From: Micrococcaceae bacterium Sec5.8
Lineage (GTDB): Bacteria > Actinomycetota > Actinomycetes > Actinomycetales > Micrococcaceae
Direction of reading: 5' to 3'
Assembly: GCA_039636775.1 (NCBI GenBank)
Contig: CP143429.1
Span: forward strand, 3,720,001-3,784,000
Length of the DNA: 64,000 bases
Positions within the stretch are counted from its first letter, which is position 1. Each line of letters begins with the position of its first letter. The translations under genes were made by a program, and so were the position numbers. The notes beneath the pieces were generated by a model that saw nothing but the letters and a program-made list of their open reading frames with translations, ran no database searches and was not told where the DNA came from. Positions 1-7,677 of the stretch are shown here, in pieces.

Positions 1-291
1 GGCCGCACCTACAGCCTCACCGGTCCTGCGGATATCTCCCTGGCCACGGCCGCGGACCTCCTCACCGCCAGGACCGGCCGCACCATCACATTCCAGAACG
101 AGACCCTGGAGGAGGCCTACGCCTCTAGGGCCCCGTTTGGGGTTGCTCGGTGGCAGGTGGACGCCTGGGTGAGCACCTACACGGCGATCGCCGCCGGGGA
201 ACTGGCCGGGCCGACGCCGGCGGTCCACGAACTCACCGGCCGCGAGCCGCTCAGCCTGGCGCAGTTGCTGGACGATTCGCACAAGATTTAG
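1..291 (+). CDS. NAD(P)H-binding (NmrA/SDR-type) protein, C-terminal part
   Basis: The gene enters from the left edge and only its last 96 codons are present, ending in TAG at 289-291. The visible part contains a LTGPADISLATAADLL-like stretch, in which a predicted Thr-Gly-Pro turn precedes a helix, and it ends in HELTGREPLSLAQLLDD. This is the layout of the C-terminal region of NmrA/QorB-type atypical short-chain dehydrogenases, where the protein re-uses the site-selection helix and ends with a PxSLxxFL-like motif. The Rossmann GxxGxxG motif would lie outside the window, so substrate and cofactor cannot be judged. It is probably a quinone- or NAD(P)H-sensing oxidoreductase, by family resemblance only. 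Confidence 0.6.
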   Translation, partial: GRTYSLTGPADISLATAADLLTARTGRTITFQNETLEEAYASRAPFGVARWQVDAWVSTYTAIAAGELAGPTPAVHELTGREPLSLAQLLDDSHKI

Positions 292-403
292 CGGGCGGTT
301 GCCGGGCCGGCCCGGTATTGACGGCTTCCGGGGTGCGGCGTAGACCTGACTACAGGTGACACCGGTCCAAAACCGGGCTGGTCCGGACCAGAATCGCAGT
401 GCC

Positions 404-1534
404 ATGCCAAAGCAGCTTTCCCCCCACTCGTCCATTCTGAAAACCGCGCGCTCCGGCCGGAAACCCGGGGAACACGCCGGCGAACCCAGCTACGGACCGC
501 TGACAGGCGAGGAACTCCAGCTCGCGGCGCGGAATCATTCGCTGCCGTTGGAGGCGCTGCGGGAAGACCTGACGCCGCCGGGCCTGCATTACGCGCTCAC
601 GCACTTCGATATCCCGTTCCTCGAGGCCGAGCGCTGGCACCTGCAGATCAGCGGGGCCGTGCAGCGGTCCCTGGAGTTGAACCTCAAAGCACTCCGCCGG
701 GCGCCGCGGGTCAGTGTCCCTGTGACCCTCGAATGCGCCGGCAACGGCCGCTCGCTGTTACGGCCCCGGCCGCTGAGCCAGCCCTGGCTCCTCGAAGCCG
801 TGGGCACCGCCGTCTGGACCGGAGTTCCACTCGCTTACCTGTTGACCCAGGCCGGGGTGCAGGACGGCGCCGTGGAAGTCCTGTTCACCGGTGCGGACAC
901 GGGGATCCAGGGCGGGGTGCGGCAGCAGTTCGCCCGGAGCCTGCCGATCGCCGAGGCGCTGCGGCCTGACATCGTGCTGGCCTACCGGATGAACGGAACC
1001 GACCTGTCCCCGCAGCACGGCTACCCGGTGCGACTGGTGGTGCCCGGCTGGTACGGCATGGCCAGCGTCAAGTGGCTCTCCACGATCAAGGTCCTGACTG
1101 CACCGTTTGAGGGTTTCCAGCAGGCGGTCGCCTACCGTTACCAGCAAAACGCGGACGACGCCGGTGTCCCCGTCACCTGGATGAAAGTGCGCTCGCTCAT
1201 GATCCCGCCGGGCATCCCGGACTTCTTTACGCGGCACCGGGTGCTGCCTCCCGGCCCGGTGATGCTGGCCGGGAAGGCGTGGTCAGGCGGAGGTGCGGTC
1301 CAGCGCGTCGAGGTGGGCATCGACGGCACATGGACCCCGGCACAGCTCGAACGCCCGGCCGCCCCCTTCGCGTGGTGCGCCTGGTCCCTGCCCTGGATAG
1401 CTGATTCCGGCGAGCACGAACTGGCCTGCCGCGCCACGGACGCCAGTGGTGCCACCCAGCCGCTGGAACAGGTCTGGAACTATCAGGGCATGGGCAACAA
1501 CGCCGTCCAACGGATCAAGGTCACGGTCCAGTAG
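404..1534 (+). CDS. Sulfite-oxidase-like molybdopterin-dependent oxidoreductase
   Basis: About 376 residues. It has the two-domain plan of the sulfite oxidase family: an N-terminal molybdopterin-binding domain with ECAGNGRS (Cys near 111, the expected Mo ligand), GVPLAYLL and the LAYRMNGTDLSPQHGYPVR stretch that contacts the cofactor, then a C-terminal Mo-co dimerisation domain starting around GKAWSGGGAVQRVEVGIDG. No heme-binding domain is present and I see no Tat or Sec signal, so it looks like a cytoplasmic SoxC/SorA-like or YedY-unrelated enzyme. The substrate is unknown; sulfite is the family default. The ATG at 404 is preferred over the in-frame GTG at 356 because homologous proteins start near MPKQLSPH, but neither has a clear ribosome site. 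Its stop lies 24 bp from that of the convergent SDR gene. Confidence 0.85.
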   Translation: MPKQLSPHSSILKTARSGRKPGEHAGEPSYGPLTGEELQLAARNHSLPLEALREDLTPPGLHYALTHFDIPFLEAERWHLQISGAVQRSLELNLKALRRAPRVSVPVTLECAGNGRSLLRPRPLSQPWLLEAVGTAVWTGVPLAYLLTQAGVQDGAVEVLFTGADTGIQGGVRQQFARSLPIAEALRPDIVLAYRMNGTDLSPQHGYPVRLVVPGWYGMASVKWLSTIKVLTAPFEGFQQAVAYRYQQNADDAGVPVTWMKVRSLMIPPGIPDFFTRHRVLPPGPVMLAGKAWSGGGAVQRVEVGIDGTWTPAQLERPAAPFAWCAWSLPWIADSGEHELACRATDASGATQPLEQVWNYQGMGNNAVQRIKVTVQ

Positions 1535-1557
1535 CGGCCCGGCCGCCCCTGCCGCCG

Positions 1558-2337
1558 CTAATAGTCAACGATCGCGCCGGCAGAAATGTTAACCGTGGCG
1601 TCGGTGATGGCACCGGCCTTGTCCGAGGCGGCGAAGCAGGCCACGTTGCCGACGTCGGCCAGCGTTGCGGTGCGGTTCAGGTGCGCGGACCTGGTGATCT
1701 CCTCGACGATCTCTTCCCGGCCCTCTGCCTGCCAGGGAATCGTCTCAACAATCCCGCCGGAGACCATGGTCACCACGCGGATTCCATGTCTGCCGAGTTC
1801 CAGCGCCCATTGCCGGCGCAGCCCTTCCATCGCGTCCAAGGCCACTTTGAAGCCCCCGAGACCGGGCAGCGTCCGGGGTCCGGAGCCGCCGAACATCAGC
1901 ACCACCCCGGAGCGTTGCTTGATCATGTGGGTGGCCGCCGCCCGGGTGGTGAGGAAATGGGTGCGGCTGGCCAGGGTGACTGGCTGAACGAAGTCATTGA
2001 CGTCGATCTCCATCAGCGGCTGCTGGACGTCGCCGAAGGAAATGGCGTTGAAGGAGATGTCTATCCGCTTGCTTTTCCGGGCCGCACGGCCCACGAAAGC
2101 GTCCACCTGTTCCTCGTCCAGGGCATCCACGACGGCGGTGTCCGCCTGTCCGCCGGCTTCCAGGATGTCCCTCGCCACTTTTTCCAACGCAGGCTCCGTG
2201 CGTCCGGCGAGGTGCACAACGGCGCCCTCTGCCGCGAAAGCCCGGGCCACGGCGCCCCCAATGGAACCTCCCGCGCCGTAAACCAATGCGGTCTTGCCCT
2301 GCAGCAAACCGCCTCCCGGCACCTCGTTGTTCCGCAT
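1558..2337 (-). CDS. SDR family oxidoreductase lacking the catalytic tyrosine
   Basis: A 259-residue Rossmann protein of the short-chain dehydrogenase/reductase family. GAGGSIG at residues 21-27 is the cofactor loop, HLAGRTEPALEKV follows with an Arg typical of NADP preference, NAIS near 97 replaces the usual NNAG, and SGGIVET lies in the substrate loop. The catalytic Ser is present (about 152), and the Lys of YxxxK can be placed at 164 in GGFKVALDAMEG, but the position four residues before it is Leu (160), not Tyr. The protein may therefore be a non-catalytic or mechanistically altered SDR. GGGAGG lies upstream of the ATG at 2337. It converges on the molybdoenzyme gene. Confidence 0.85.
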   Translation of the reverse strand: MRNNEVPGGGLLQGKTALVYGAGGSIGGAVARAFAAEGAVVHLAGRTEPALEKVARDILEAGGQADTAVVDALDEEQVDAFVGRAARKSKRIDISFNAISFGDVQQPLMEIDVNDFVQPVTLASRTHFLTTRAAATHMIKQRSGVVLMFGGSGPRTLPGLGGFKVALDAMEGLRRQWALELGRHGIRVVTMVSGGIVETIPWQAEGREEIVEEITRSAHLNRTATLADVGNVACFAASDKAGAITDATVNISAGAIVDY

Positions 2338-2419
2338 GATCGCCTGCCTCCCGGCTGGAGTGGTAAATTCCCTCCACTATGTTCTCGCCGGACACTGCTG
2401 GCAAGAGGGGCGGGCACGA

Positions 2420-3220
2420 TCAGGAAGCGAGAGTTCCGCGGACGATACTCACGCTCGAGTGCGCGGGATCGCCGTCAACCGGTTCATCGGATACGTCCAC
2501 GATCGGGTACTCACCCAGGTTCAAGCCCGCCGGCACCGAAAAAATGCCGGAGTCCGAGGTCATCACTCCCAGGCTCACGAGCCGTGACAGGTCCGGCGCG
2601 ATCAGCCAAACCTCCTGGTATCCTCGGGCCTCGTTCTTGTCGACGTGGATCTCCAGGGTGCGCTGACCGTCCCTGGACTCAACCACCCGGGCCGAGCCGG
2701 TGGCAGAATGCTGGTCCACGGGCGCGAGTAGCGCCTGGGCCAGCGGGGTCAGGGCCGGTTGGTTCTGTTGCACGGACCAGAAGACGCCGGCGGCCAGCAG
2801 CGCTGTGGCGGCAGCCGCCGCCAGCCATACCCCGGGGCGGCGGAGCCAGCCACGGCCGCCGTCGACCTCCCGCACCCCGCCGCGGCCCGGGAGACGGAGC
2901 GGCGCGGCGGCACCGGACGGTGGGGCAGGGACGTCCGGTGACGGTGGCAACGGCCCGGCTCCCGACGTCGGGGTTCCCAGTGGATCGGCGGCCACGGCGC
3001 TGGACAGCCCCAGGGCACCATGGATTCCAGCCCACACCTGCGGCCCCGGCGCTTCCAGCGCCGCGGAATCCGGGCCGGGCCGCACCGCCACGACAGCGCG
3101 GCGAAGTCCCGCGTAGTCCCCGGCGCATGTGGCGCACGAACGGAGGTGGTGTGTGGCGTCATCTCCGAGCTCTTCCCCGAGGGCCAGCAGGCTCAGGGAC
3201 TCCGGATCAAGATGTTGCAC
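2420..3220 (-). CDS. RskA-type membrane anti-sigma factor with ZAS zinc motif
   Basis: 266 residues. The N-terminal cytoplasmic domain carries the zinc-associated anti-sigma signature H-x3-C-x2-C (His25, Cys29, Cys32), which in the family clamps the cognate ECF sigma factor. A Pro/Gly/Ala-rich linker (about 60-120) leads to one membrane helix (about 131-148) and an extracytoplasmic RskA-like domain with the typical NEARGYQEVWLIAPD block and a closing VVSDEPVDGDP-like strand. The start codon overlaps the end of the sigma gene by 14 bp, so the two are translated together. Known family behaviour is release of sigma by regulated intramembrane proteolysis; the signal sensed here is unknown. It is the last gene of the DUF4397-sortase-sigma set. 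Confidence 0.9.
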   Translation of the reverse strand: MQHLDPESLSLLALGEELGDDATHHLRSCATCAGDYAGLRRAVVAVRPGPDSAALEAPGPQVWAGIHGALGLSSAVAADPLGTPTSGAGPLPPSPDVPAPPSGAAAPLRLPGRGGVREVDGGRGWLRRPGVWLAAAAATALLAAGVFWSVQQNQPALTPLAQALLAPVDQHSATGSARVVESRDGQRTLEIHVDKNEARGYQEVWLIAPDLSRLVSLGVMTSDSGIFSVPAGLNLGEYPIVDVSDEPVDGDPAHSSVSIVRGTLAS

Positions 3221-3833
3221 GTTCTACCTCCAATCGGCTTCTTAGCTGGGACAAACTGCGGCGGATGTGGCTTTTGACCGTACCAAGCGGCAGGTCCAGT
3301 TTCTGTGAGATCTGCGAATGCGTCAGGTCCTCGTAAAAGGCGAGCTTGAGGATGGATCCCTGCGGCTCCCCCAGCCTTTCCAACTCACCGTCCAGCAGCA
3401 GCCGGTCGGCCAGCAGCTCCGCGGCCGCGTGCCCGGCGCCTTCGTCGGGCACCGGTGAGAGCTCGACGGCGGCCAGCACCTTCCGGGTTTCCCTCGTCGA
3501 GGCTGCCTGGGCGTCGGTAATGACATTCCTGGTGATGCCCACGATCCAGGCCGGGAGCCTCGCCTTCGTCGGGTCGAACGCCGACCGCGAGCGCCACACC
3601 CGAATAAAGACGTCCTGGGTGACGTCGTCAGCAGCAGCGTCGTTGCGCAGTGAGCGGAGCGCCAAAGCATGCACCATGGGAGAAAACTGACGGTACGCCT
3701 CGACCAGCACGGTCTCGTCGCCGGCAGCAAACGCGTCGTTCAGCCCCGCATCCCACGCGGAAGAGCTCTCGAAAGGTGCCAAGCTTGGCTCCTTTCCGCT
3801 GCTGATGGCGACGACAAGCGCAGCGTCCCGCAT
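3207..3833 (-). CDS. ECF sigma factor, SigK-like
   Basis: 208 residues from the ATG at 3833. Region 2 spans about residues 45-110, with VTQDVFIRVWRSRSAFDP and PAWIVGITRNVITDAQ, and region 4 spans about 150-203, with LAFYEDLTHSQISQKLDLP and GTVKSHIRRSLSQLR as helix-turn-helix. A longer reading frame begins at 3893, but the ATG at 3833 is chosen because it forms TGATG with the stop of the sortase gene, a standard coupling arrangement. The gene also overlaps the anti-sigma gene. Pairing with an RskA-type anti-sigma places it in the SigK-like ECF class. Its likely targets include the DUF4397/sortase genes just upstream; this is inference from context. Confidence 0.9.
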   Translation of the reverse strand: MRDAALVVAISSGKEPSLAPFESSSAWDAGLNDAFAAGDETVLVEAYRQFSPMVHALALRSLRNDAAADDVTQDVFIRVWRSRSAFDPTKARLPAWIVGITRNVITDAQAASTRETRKVLAAVELSPVPDEGAGHAAAELLADRLLLDGELERLGEPQGSILKLAFYEDLTHSQISQKLDLPLGTVKSHIRRSLSQLRSRLEVERATS

Positions 3834-4600
3834 CAAGCCGGTACCGCCGTGACAATCACATTGTCGCCGTAGTCCTGTTGTTCGTCCAGCCATCGGCCGC
3901 CGCAGGTCACGAGCTTGAGCTGGGGTGGTCCGTCGCGCCGAAAGATGGACGCACCGTCAAACGCGTCCTTGGCCATGAGTTCCACCCCGGTCACCCGGAA
4001 AGTCAAGGCTGGGGCTCCCTCCCGCTGCACCTGGACGAGGGTGCCAGGGGCGACTGTCTTGAGTTGGGAGAAAGGCGCATTCTCCGAGGTCGTGTCGACG
4101 TGCGCCGCCAGGACGGCGGTCCCGGTGGCGGCTCCGGGCGCCGGCCCGAAGCGATACCACCCGGCCTCATCGAAGGGTTCCGGGATCTCCATGGCCCCGT
4201 CCGGGCTCACACCCACTTCCACGACGGGCATGTTGATGGTGGTCCCGTCCACGCTGAGGAAACTCGGGGCCGGGTCCGGGGCCGGCCGGCTCAGCGGGCT
4301 TGCCGGCCGGACCGGGACAGCGGGTTTGGGAACGGCTGCAGGTGTGGGAGGCGCCGCGGGCAGGGCCTGTGGTCCAGCTGCGGCCGGGCGACTGGCGCCC
4401 GGGCCGGCCGCCCGCAATTCACTCCCCTCCGCGGCCACGGGCGGCGGCGGAACGGTCCCCGGCGCAGCGCAGCCACCGAGCAGCAGCACCGTGCCAACGG
4501 CAGCAGCTGCTATGTGTGCATGGAAGCGCCGTCGTGCTGCCGTCCTCCGGTCACGAGCCGGCGGCCGGAGGACGGCTTCCGCCGTCGCGGTGGGTTTCAT
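3833..4600 (-). CDS. Class F-type sortase, predicted lipoprotein
   Basis: 255 residues. The N terminus has a basic stretch, a hydrophobic helix (30-42) and a lipobox ending in LLLGGC at Cys44, so a lipid-anchored extracellular enzyme is predicted. A Pro/Ala-rich spacer (45-112) leads to the sortase barrel. The catalytic His is in LAAHVD (about 167) and the catalytic Cys in LVTCGG (233). The usual third residue, an Arg after the Cys, cannot be placed with certainty; Arg236 in GGRW is close but not in the canonical strand, which reads DNVIVTAVP. Lack of a long N-terminal catalytic extension fits class F rather than class A or E. Its stop and the sigma start share TGATG. The substrate is not known; the adjacent DUF4397 protein is the obvious candidate. 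Confidence 0.85.
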   Translation of the reverse strand: MKPTATAEAVLRPPARDRRTAARRRFHAHIAAAAVGTVLLLGGCAAPGTVPPPPVAAEGSELRAAGPGASRPAAAGPQALPAAPPTPAAVPKPAVPVRPASPLSRPAPDPAPSFLSVDGTTINMPVVEVGVSPDGAMEIPEPFDEAGWYRFGPAPGAATGTAVLAAHVDTTSENAPFSQLKTVAPGTLVQVQREGAPALTFRVTGVELMAKDAFDGASIFRRDGPPQLKLVTCGGRWLDEQQDYGDNVIVTAVPA

Positions 4601-4628
4601 GTCCGTCCTTTCCGGGGAGGAGCAGCGG

Positions 4629-4660
4629 CCGGCCGCCCGGCGGGGGAGCCGGGCGGCCGG
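4629..4660 (-). terminator. 13-bp GC hairpin between DUF4397 and sortase genes
   Basis: The sequence reads as a perfect inverted repeat, CCGGCCGCCCGGC (4629-4641) and GCCGGGCGGCCGG (4648-4660), with a six-base loop. It sits in the 77-bp gap between the DUF4397 gene and the sortase gene, both on the minus strand. There is no T tract. It may act as an attenuator or partial terminator that lets the abundant surface protein be made in excess over the sortase, sigma and anti-sigma proteins, or as an mRNA-stabilising 3' end. Confidence 0.5.
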
Positions 4661-4677
4661 AAACCGGTTGCGGGGTG

Positions 4678-5514
4678 CTAGCTGTTGCGGCGGAAGGCCG
4701 GCTGCCTGCGGGCAACAGCGATCCCGCCGGCGAGCAACAGGAGCGCCGCGGCGCCGACACCGACCGTCGTGGCCGTCTGACCGGCTGAGGCGGTCCCGGC
4801 GTCAGAAACGCCTGCGCGTGCTCCGGGAACGCCTCCCGGTGCAGAGTGCAGACCGTCAATGGTTTGTACCGCCAATTGCAGGTTCTTGTCCGCAAGGCTG
4901 CCCCAGGCGTACACCACCGTGTGGGTGCCTTCTGTGACTGTCACATCTGCCGGTCCAATCACCGGGGCCGTCGTGCCGGCTGCGGCCACGGCAACGGACA
5001 AGGTGCCGGGATCCAGCGTCAGCGTTTCCTCCTTGGGGTTGGCAAGGCCGGAAATCACCGGCGACCCCCCGGCAAGAATGTCCACGGCCGGTGCCGCTGC
5101 CGTGTGGCGGACCGTGAGCTTGCCCTTGCCGGCATCGATCTGCGACACGTCGTTGGTAAAGAAGTTGGCCGTCGGTTTGCCCTCGGCGTCGAGGTTGGCC
5201 ACGGCCGTGTAGTTACCGTTGGCGGCAAGAGTGACCTTGACGGGGCCGATTACCGGCGCTGATGCGTCCGCCGCATTGGCGGCGGTGATGGCCAGGTCGT
5301 ACTCGCCCGCCGGGAGGGCCAGCGGACCGGCAAGGGTGCCCGGGGCGAAGTCGTCCAGGGTGCGCTCGCCGTTGACATACACGTCAACAGTCAATCCCGG
5401 CACGCCGTGGAGAACGGAAAGCTGGGCGTCGGATTCGGCCGCCTGGGCAGGACCGGCGAGGGTAAGAGCTGCCGCGATCGCGACGGCTCCTGCGGTGAAA
5501 AGGCTGGTACGCAT
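4678..5514 (-). CDS. DUF4397 surface protein with C-terminal membrane anchor
   Basis: 278 residues. A Sec signal peptide (1-25, cleavage after AGPAQA) is followed by two related halves, each with the DUF4397 pattern: SVLHGVPGLTVDVYVNGE, then PAGEYDLAITAA and APVIGPVKVTLAANGNYT in the first, and VRHTAAAPAVDILAGG, then APVIGPADVTVTEGTHTVV in the second. The C terminus has a Thr/Ala/Gly linker, one hydrophobic helix (VGVGAAALLLLAGGIAVA) and the tail RRQPAFRRNS, the shape of a cell-wall sorting signal although no LPXTG is present. The start at 5514 is set by AAGGAG six bases before that ATG; the ATG at 5520 abuts the ribosome site. The protein probably sits on the outer face of the membrane or wall. 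Function of DUF4397 is unknown. Confidence 0.85.
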   Translation of the reverse strand: MRTSLFTAGAVAIAAALTLAGPAQAAESDAQLSVLHGVPGLTVDVYVNGERTLDDFAPGTLAGPLALPAGEYDLAITAANAADASAPVIGPVKVTLAANGNYTAVANLDAEGKPTANFFTNDVSQIDAGKGKLTVRHTAAAPAVDILAGGSPVISGLANPKEETLTLDPGTLSVAVAAAGTTAPVIGPADVTVTEGTHTVVYAWGSLADKNLQLAVQTIDGLHSAPGGVPGARAGVSDAGTASAGQTATTVGVGAAALLLLAGGIAVARRQPAFRRNS

Positions 5515-5565
5515 GTACATCTCCTTCAACGGCCCGGCCAGCGGGCGATTTTTGCTTACACCCCT

Positions 5566-5593
5566 ACTACCGGCAGGGTGGGGCATTTGGATG
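5566..5593 (-). promoter_or_regulatory. Possible ECF-type promoter for the DUF4397-sortase-sigma set
   Basis: On the minus strand CATCCA (5593-5588) is followed after 16 bases by GGTAGT (5571-5566), about 50 bases before the start of the DUF4397 gene. SigK-like ECF factors are known to favour a CATCC-type -35 box, so autoregulation by the sigma factor encoded downstream is possible. The -10 assignment is weak. Confidence 0.25.
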
Positions 5594-5654
5594 CACATGC
5601 ATGCAGAAATTTTAGTGCGCGACGTTGGTAGGCCCCGGATGACCGCGGCGGGTT

Positions 5655-7295
5655 CTAGGTGCGCGGCGCAGCGTCCGGTCCGGGTGGCGGTGCCGGGCTG
5701 ACGGCGGAAGCCGGTCCGGCCGGGGGAACGGTGGCGGCAAGTCCGGCGGTGTCACCCGGATCCTGCGGACCCACGTCCAGATGGAATGGCGGGTATTCAT
5801 CGCGCATCAGGGAAACGTAGGTCATCACGCGATAGATCCAGCGGTTCAGCCCCATCAGGAAGTCGAAAAGGCCCCTTGTATAGACGCCGGTGAACAGCAG
5901 GATTAATCCGGCGATCAAGACCAGGAGCCCGAACAACGAGAAACCCGCCCCTCCCTGTACCCACTGGCCGTCGCGGTAAACCCAGGCCTGGGTGGTGCCG
6001 GTCAACAGCGAGATGATCAGCAGGTGCGGTATGGCCAGAAGCCAGGATTTCACCAGCACCAGGCCGCGGGAGAGTTTCTCGGGGTACTCGACGTCGAAGT
6101 CTGCCGGATAATCCGTGCGTGCCAGGGTGAACGGCGGATACATGTCCGTGCCAAGAGCCCCGTAGGAGTAAAACGATACGCGCCAACTCCAGCGGAGGAC
6201 GCCGACGTTGAAGTTGAACAAGGAGCGCGGGTACCGGCCGGTGAAGAGAATCGCAAACCACGCCACGATCGCGACAACCACGAAGGCAAACCACAGGAAA
6301 AACAGGACGATGAAGTGTGGGATGGCCAGGAGCCACTTAACCAGCCACAACCAGCGCGACAGGTTGGGATCCAGATAACCGCTGAGCCGGGCCGGATAGA
6401 CGACGCCGGCAGTATGGGGAATGCCCGATACTGCGCCCGGGCCGGCTCCGGCCGGGTAAAGCTGCGGGACTGCTGCCGCAGGCAGGGGCTGCGGGTAGCC
6501 CGGCCGGGCCGGGGCTCCGGGCTGGGCTTGCGGGTACCCGGGCTGGGGCCCGGGATGGCCTGGCACGGCTTGCGGGTCTCCAGGCTGGGGCTGCCGTTGG
6601 CCGGGCCGGGGCGGTCCGTTGCTGTCGCGGCCCAGCCCGATGGCGCCGAGCACAATCAAGGGAACGCCAAGGAGCAGCAACACGATCCCGCCGGTCAGCA
6701 GCCCGACGAAGACAGGCCACAGCAGATCCGAGCGTGCTCCGGCTTTCATGTCCACGTTCACGGGGGCACTGCCGTCGGCATTCATGATCACCACGGCCCA
6801 GTTGCCGGACCGCAGGTCCCATTTCAGCTGCTGTTCTCCCGCACCCGTGGCGGACGCGGCCCAGAAGCTTTGGTCAGCCGGCCTGGCCGGAATCTGGGCT
6901 CCGGCCACATCCCGGTACAGCGCCCGGAAAGGGTTGAAGCGCACGGCGGTGATCTCCGAATGACTGACGCCGTCAAGATAGGCAGCGACGTCGCTCTGCG
7001 GGCCCACTCCAATGAAGATTTCCTTGCCGGCATCCGCGGAGCCGCTCAGCATGAGACTTCCCACGACACCCACCGGAACGGTGTCCGGCACGCCGTTCTC
7101 GGTCATGATGTCCAAGCGGGGCGAGGTGAGGGCGTAGGAGTTCGTGACGTAGCGTTCCGCCGGGGTGGTGAAGTACCCGCCGTCGCGCTGCAGGTAGTTG
7201 GCGAAACCCGCTGCGCCGGCGCCGGCGAGCAGTGCCAGTCCGAGGAGGGCGCTGATCGTGCCCAGTACCAGCATGACTATCCGGCCTGCGCGCAT
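5655..7295 (-). CDS. DUF4389 membrane protein with Pro/Gln/Gly-rich linker
   Basis: About 546 residues from the ATG at 7295 (AAAGGA upstream); earlier in-frame codons are unlikely because they would start with a charged non-membrane stretch. An N-terminal membrane helix (about 6-28) is followed by an extracellular domain to about 200, a helix near 205-230, then a low-complexity linker built from PGYPQPQPG-like units (about 245-310). The C-terminal half holds two DUF4389 modules, each with the pattern R-(W/L)-L-V-K-(W/S)-LLAIPH followed by helices and a YPxxLFxFxVGVLRW or RGLFDFLMGLNRW block. About six to seven membrane helices in total. The role is unknown. Gene lies upstream of, and co-directional with, the DUF4397 gene. 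Confidence 0.8.
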   Translation of the reverse strand: MRAGRIVMLVLGTISALLGLALLAGAGAAGFANYLQRDGGYFTTPAERYVTNSYALTSPRLDIMTENGVPDTVPVGVVGSLMLSGSADAGKEIFIGVGPQSDVAAYLDGVSHSEITAVRFNPFRALYRDVAGAQIPARPADQSFWAASATGAGEQQLKWDLRSGNWAVVIMNADGSAPVNVDMKAGARSDLLWPVFVGLLTGGIVLLLLGVPLIVLGAIGLGRDSNGPPRPGQRQPQPGDPQAVPGHPGPQPGYPQAQPGAPARPGYPQPLPAAAVPQLYPAGAGPGAVSGIPHTAGVVYPARLSGYLDPNLSRWLWLVKWLLAIPHFIVLFFLWFAFVVVAIVAWFAILFTGRYPRSLFNFNVGVLRWSWRVSFYSYGALGTDMYPPFTLARTDYPADFDVEYPEKLSRGLVLVKSWLLAIPHLLIISLLTGTTQAWVYRDGQWVQGGAGFSLFGLLVLIAGLILLFTGVYTRGLFDFLMGLNRWIYRVMTYVSLMRDEYPPFHLDVGPQDPGDTAGLAATVPPAGPASAVSPAPPPGPDAAPRT

Positions 7296-7332
7296 GGCCG
7301 CCGTCCTTTCCGATGACTTAGCCCAGCGTGAT

Positions 7333-7677
7333 TCAGCTCGCGACCGAGGCGAGAAGCTTTTGTGCCCAGCTTTCGGCTTTCCCAATTTCACCGTCGCGAA
7401 GGGGACCCTCGCTGCCCCGGACGTAGAAGGGCATGGGGGCAGCGATGAGGTCTGCCCCGCCGGCCTTCAGTGCGTGAGCTATTTTCCTGGCGGCGTCGCC
7501 GTGGATGAACATCCGGACACGGGTGTCGAACGCCGCGGCCTTCACCCCCCGGAGGGACCCGTTTCCCAAGTCAGAGAGCAACGCGGTGATCTTCGGCGTC
7601 GGACGCCATCCATTGATGGGGCTGCCGACCACGAGAAGGTTGCCGTACGCGGAGTCGTAGACAACGAGGGCCTTCAC
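7333..7677 (-). CDS. Shortened flavodoxin-like protein
   Basis: 114 residues. The first 13, MKALVVYDSAYGN, match the first strand and phosphate-binding loop of flavodoxins, but the next residues are LLVVGSPINGWRPTP, which in the family lie about 50-60 residues further on (third strand and the loop before it). The second helix and strand are thus missing in frame. The C-terminal part (GVKAAAFDTRV, AARKIAHALKAGGADLIAAP, EGPLRDGEIGKAESWA) is complete. FMN binding may be compromised because the TxK/TEKIA phosphate loop is lost. The GTG start at 7677 overlaps the stop of the alcohol dehydrogenase gene as GTGA, so it is translationally coupled to it. Either a decaying gene or a reduced flavodoxin fold. 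Confidence 0.75.
   Translation of the reverse strand: MKALVVYDSAYGNLLVVGSPINGWRPTPKITALLSDLGNGSLRGVKAAAFDTRVRMFIHGDAARKIAHALKAGGADLIAAPMPFYVRGSEGPLRDGEIGKAESWAQKLLASVAS

Noticed and set aside
1681..3336. 551-codon plus-strand open frame
   Set aside because: It is antisense to the SDR, anti-sigma and sigma genes, has runs of Arg/Pro typical of high-GC antisense frames and shows no family features.
3833..3893. Extended sigma-factor N terminus from 3893
   Set aside because: It would overlap the sortase gene by 60 bp, whereas the ATG at 3833 forms TGATG with the sortase stop.
6024..7316. 430-codon plus-strand frame opposite the DUF4389 gene
   Set aside because: Antisense to a gene with clear membrane domains; composition is Arg/Gly/His-rich without motifs.
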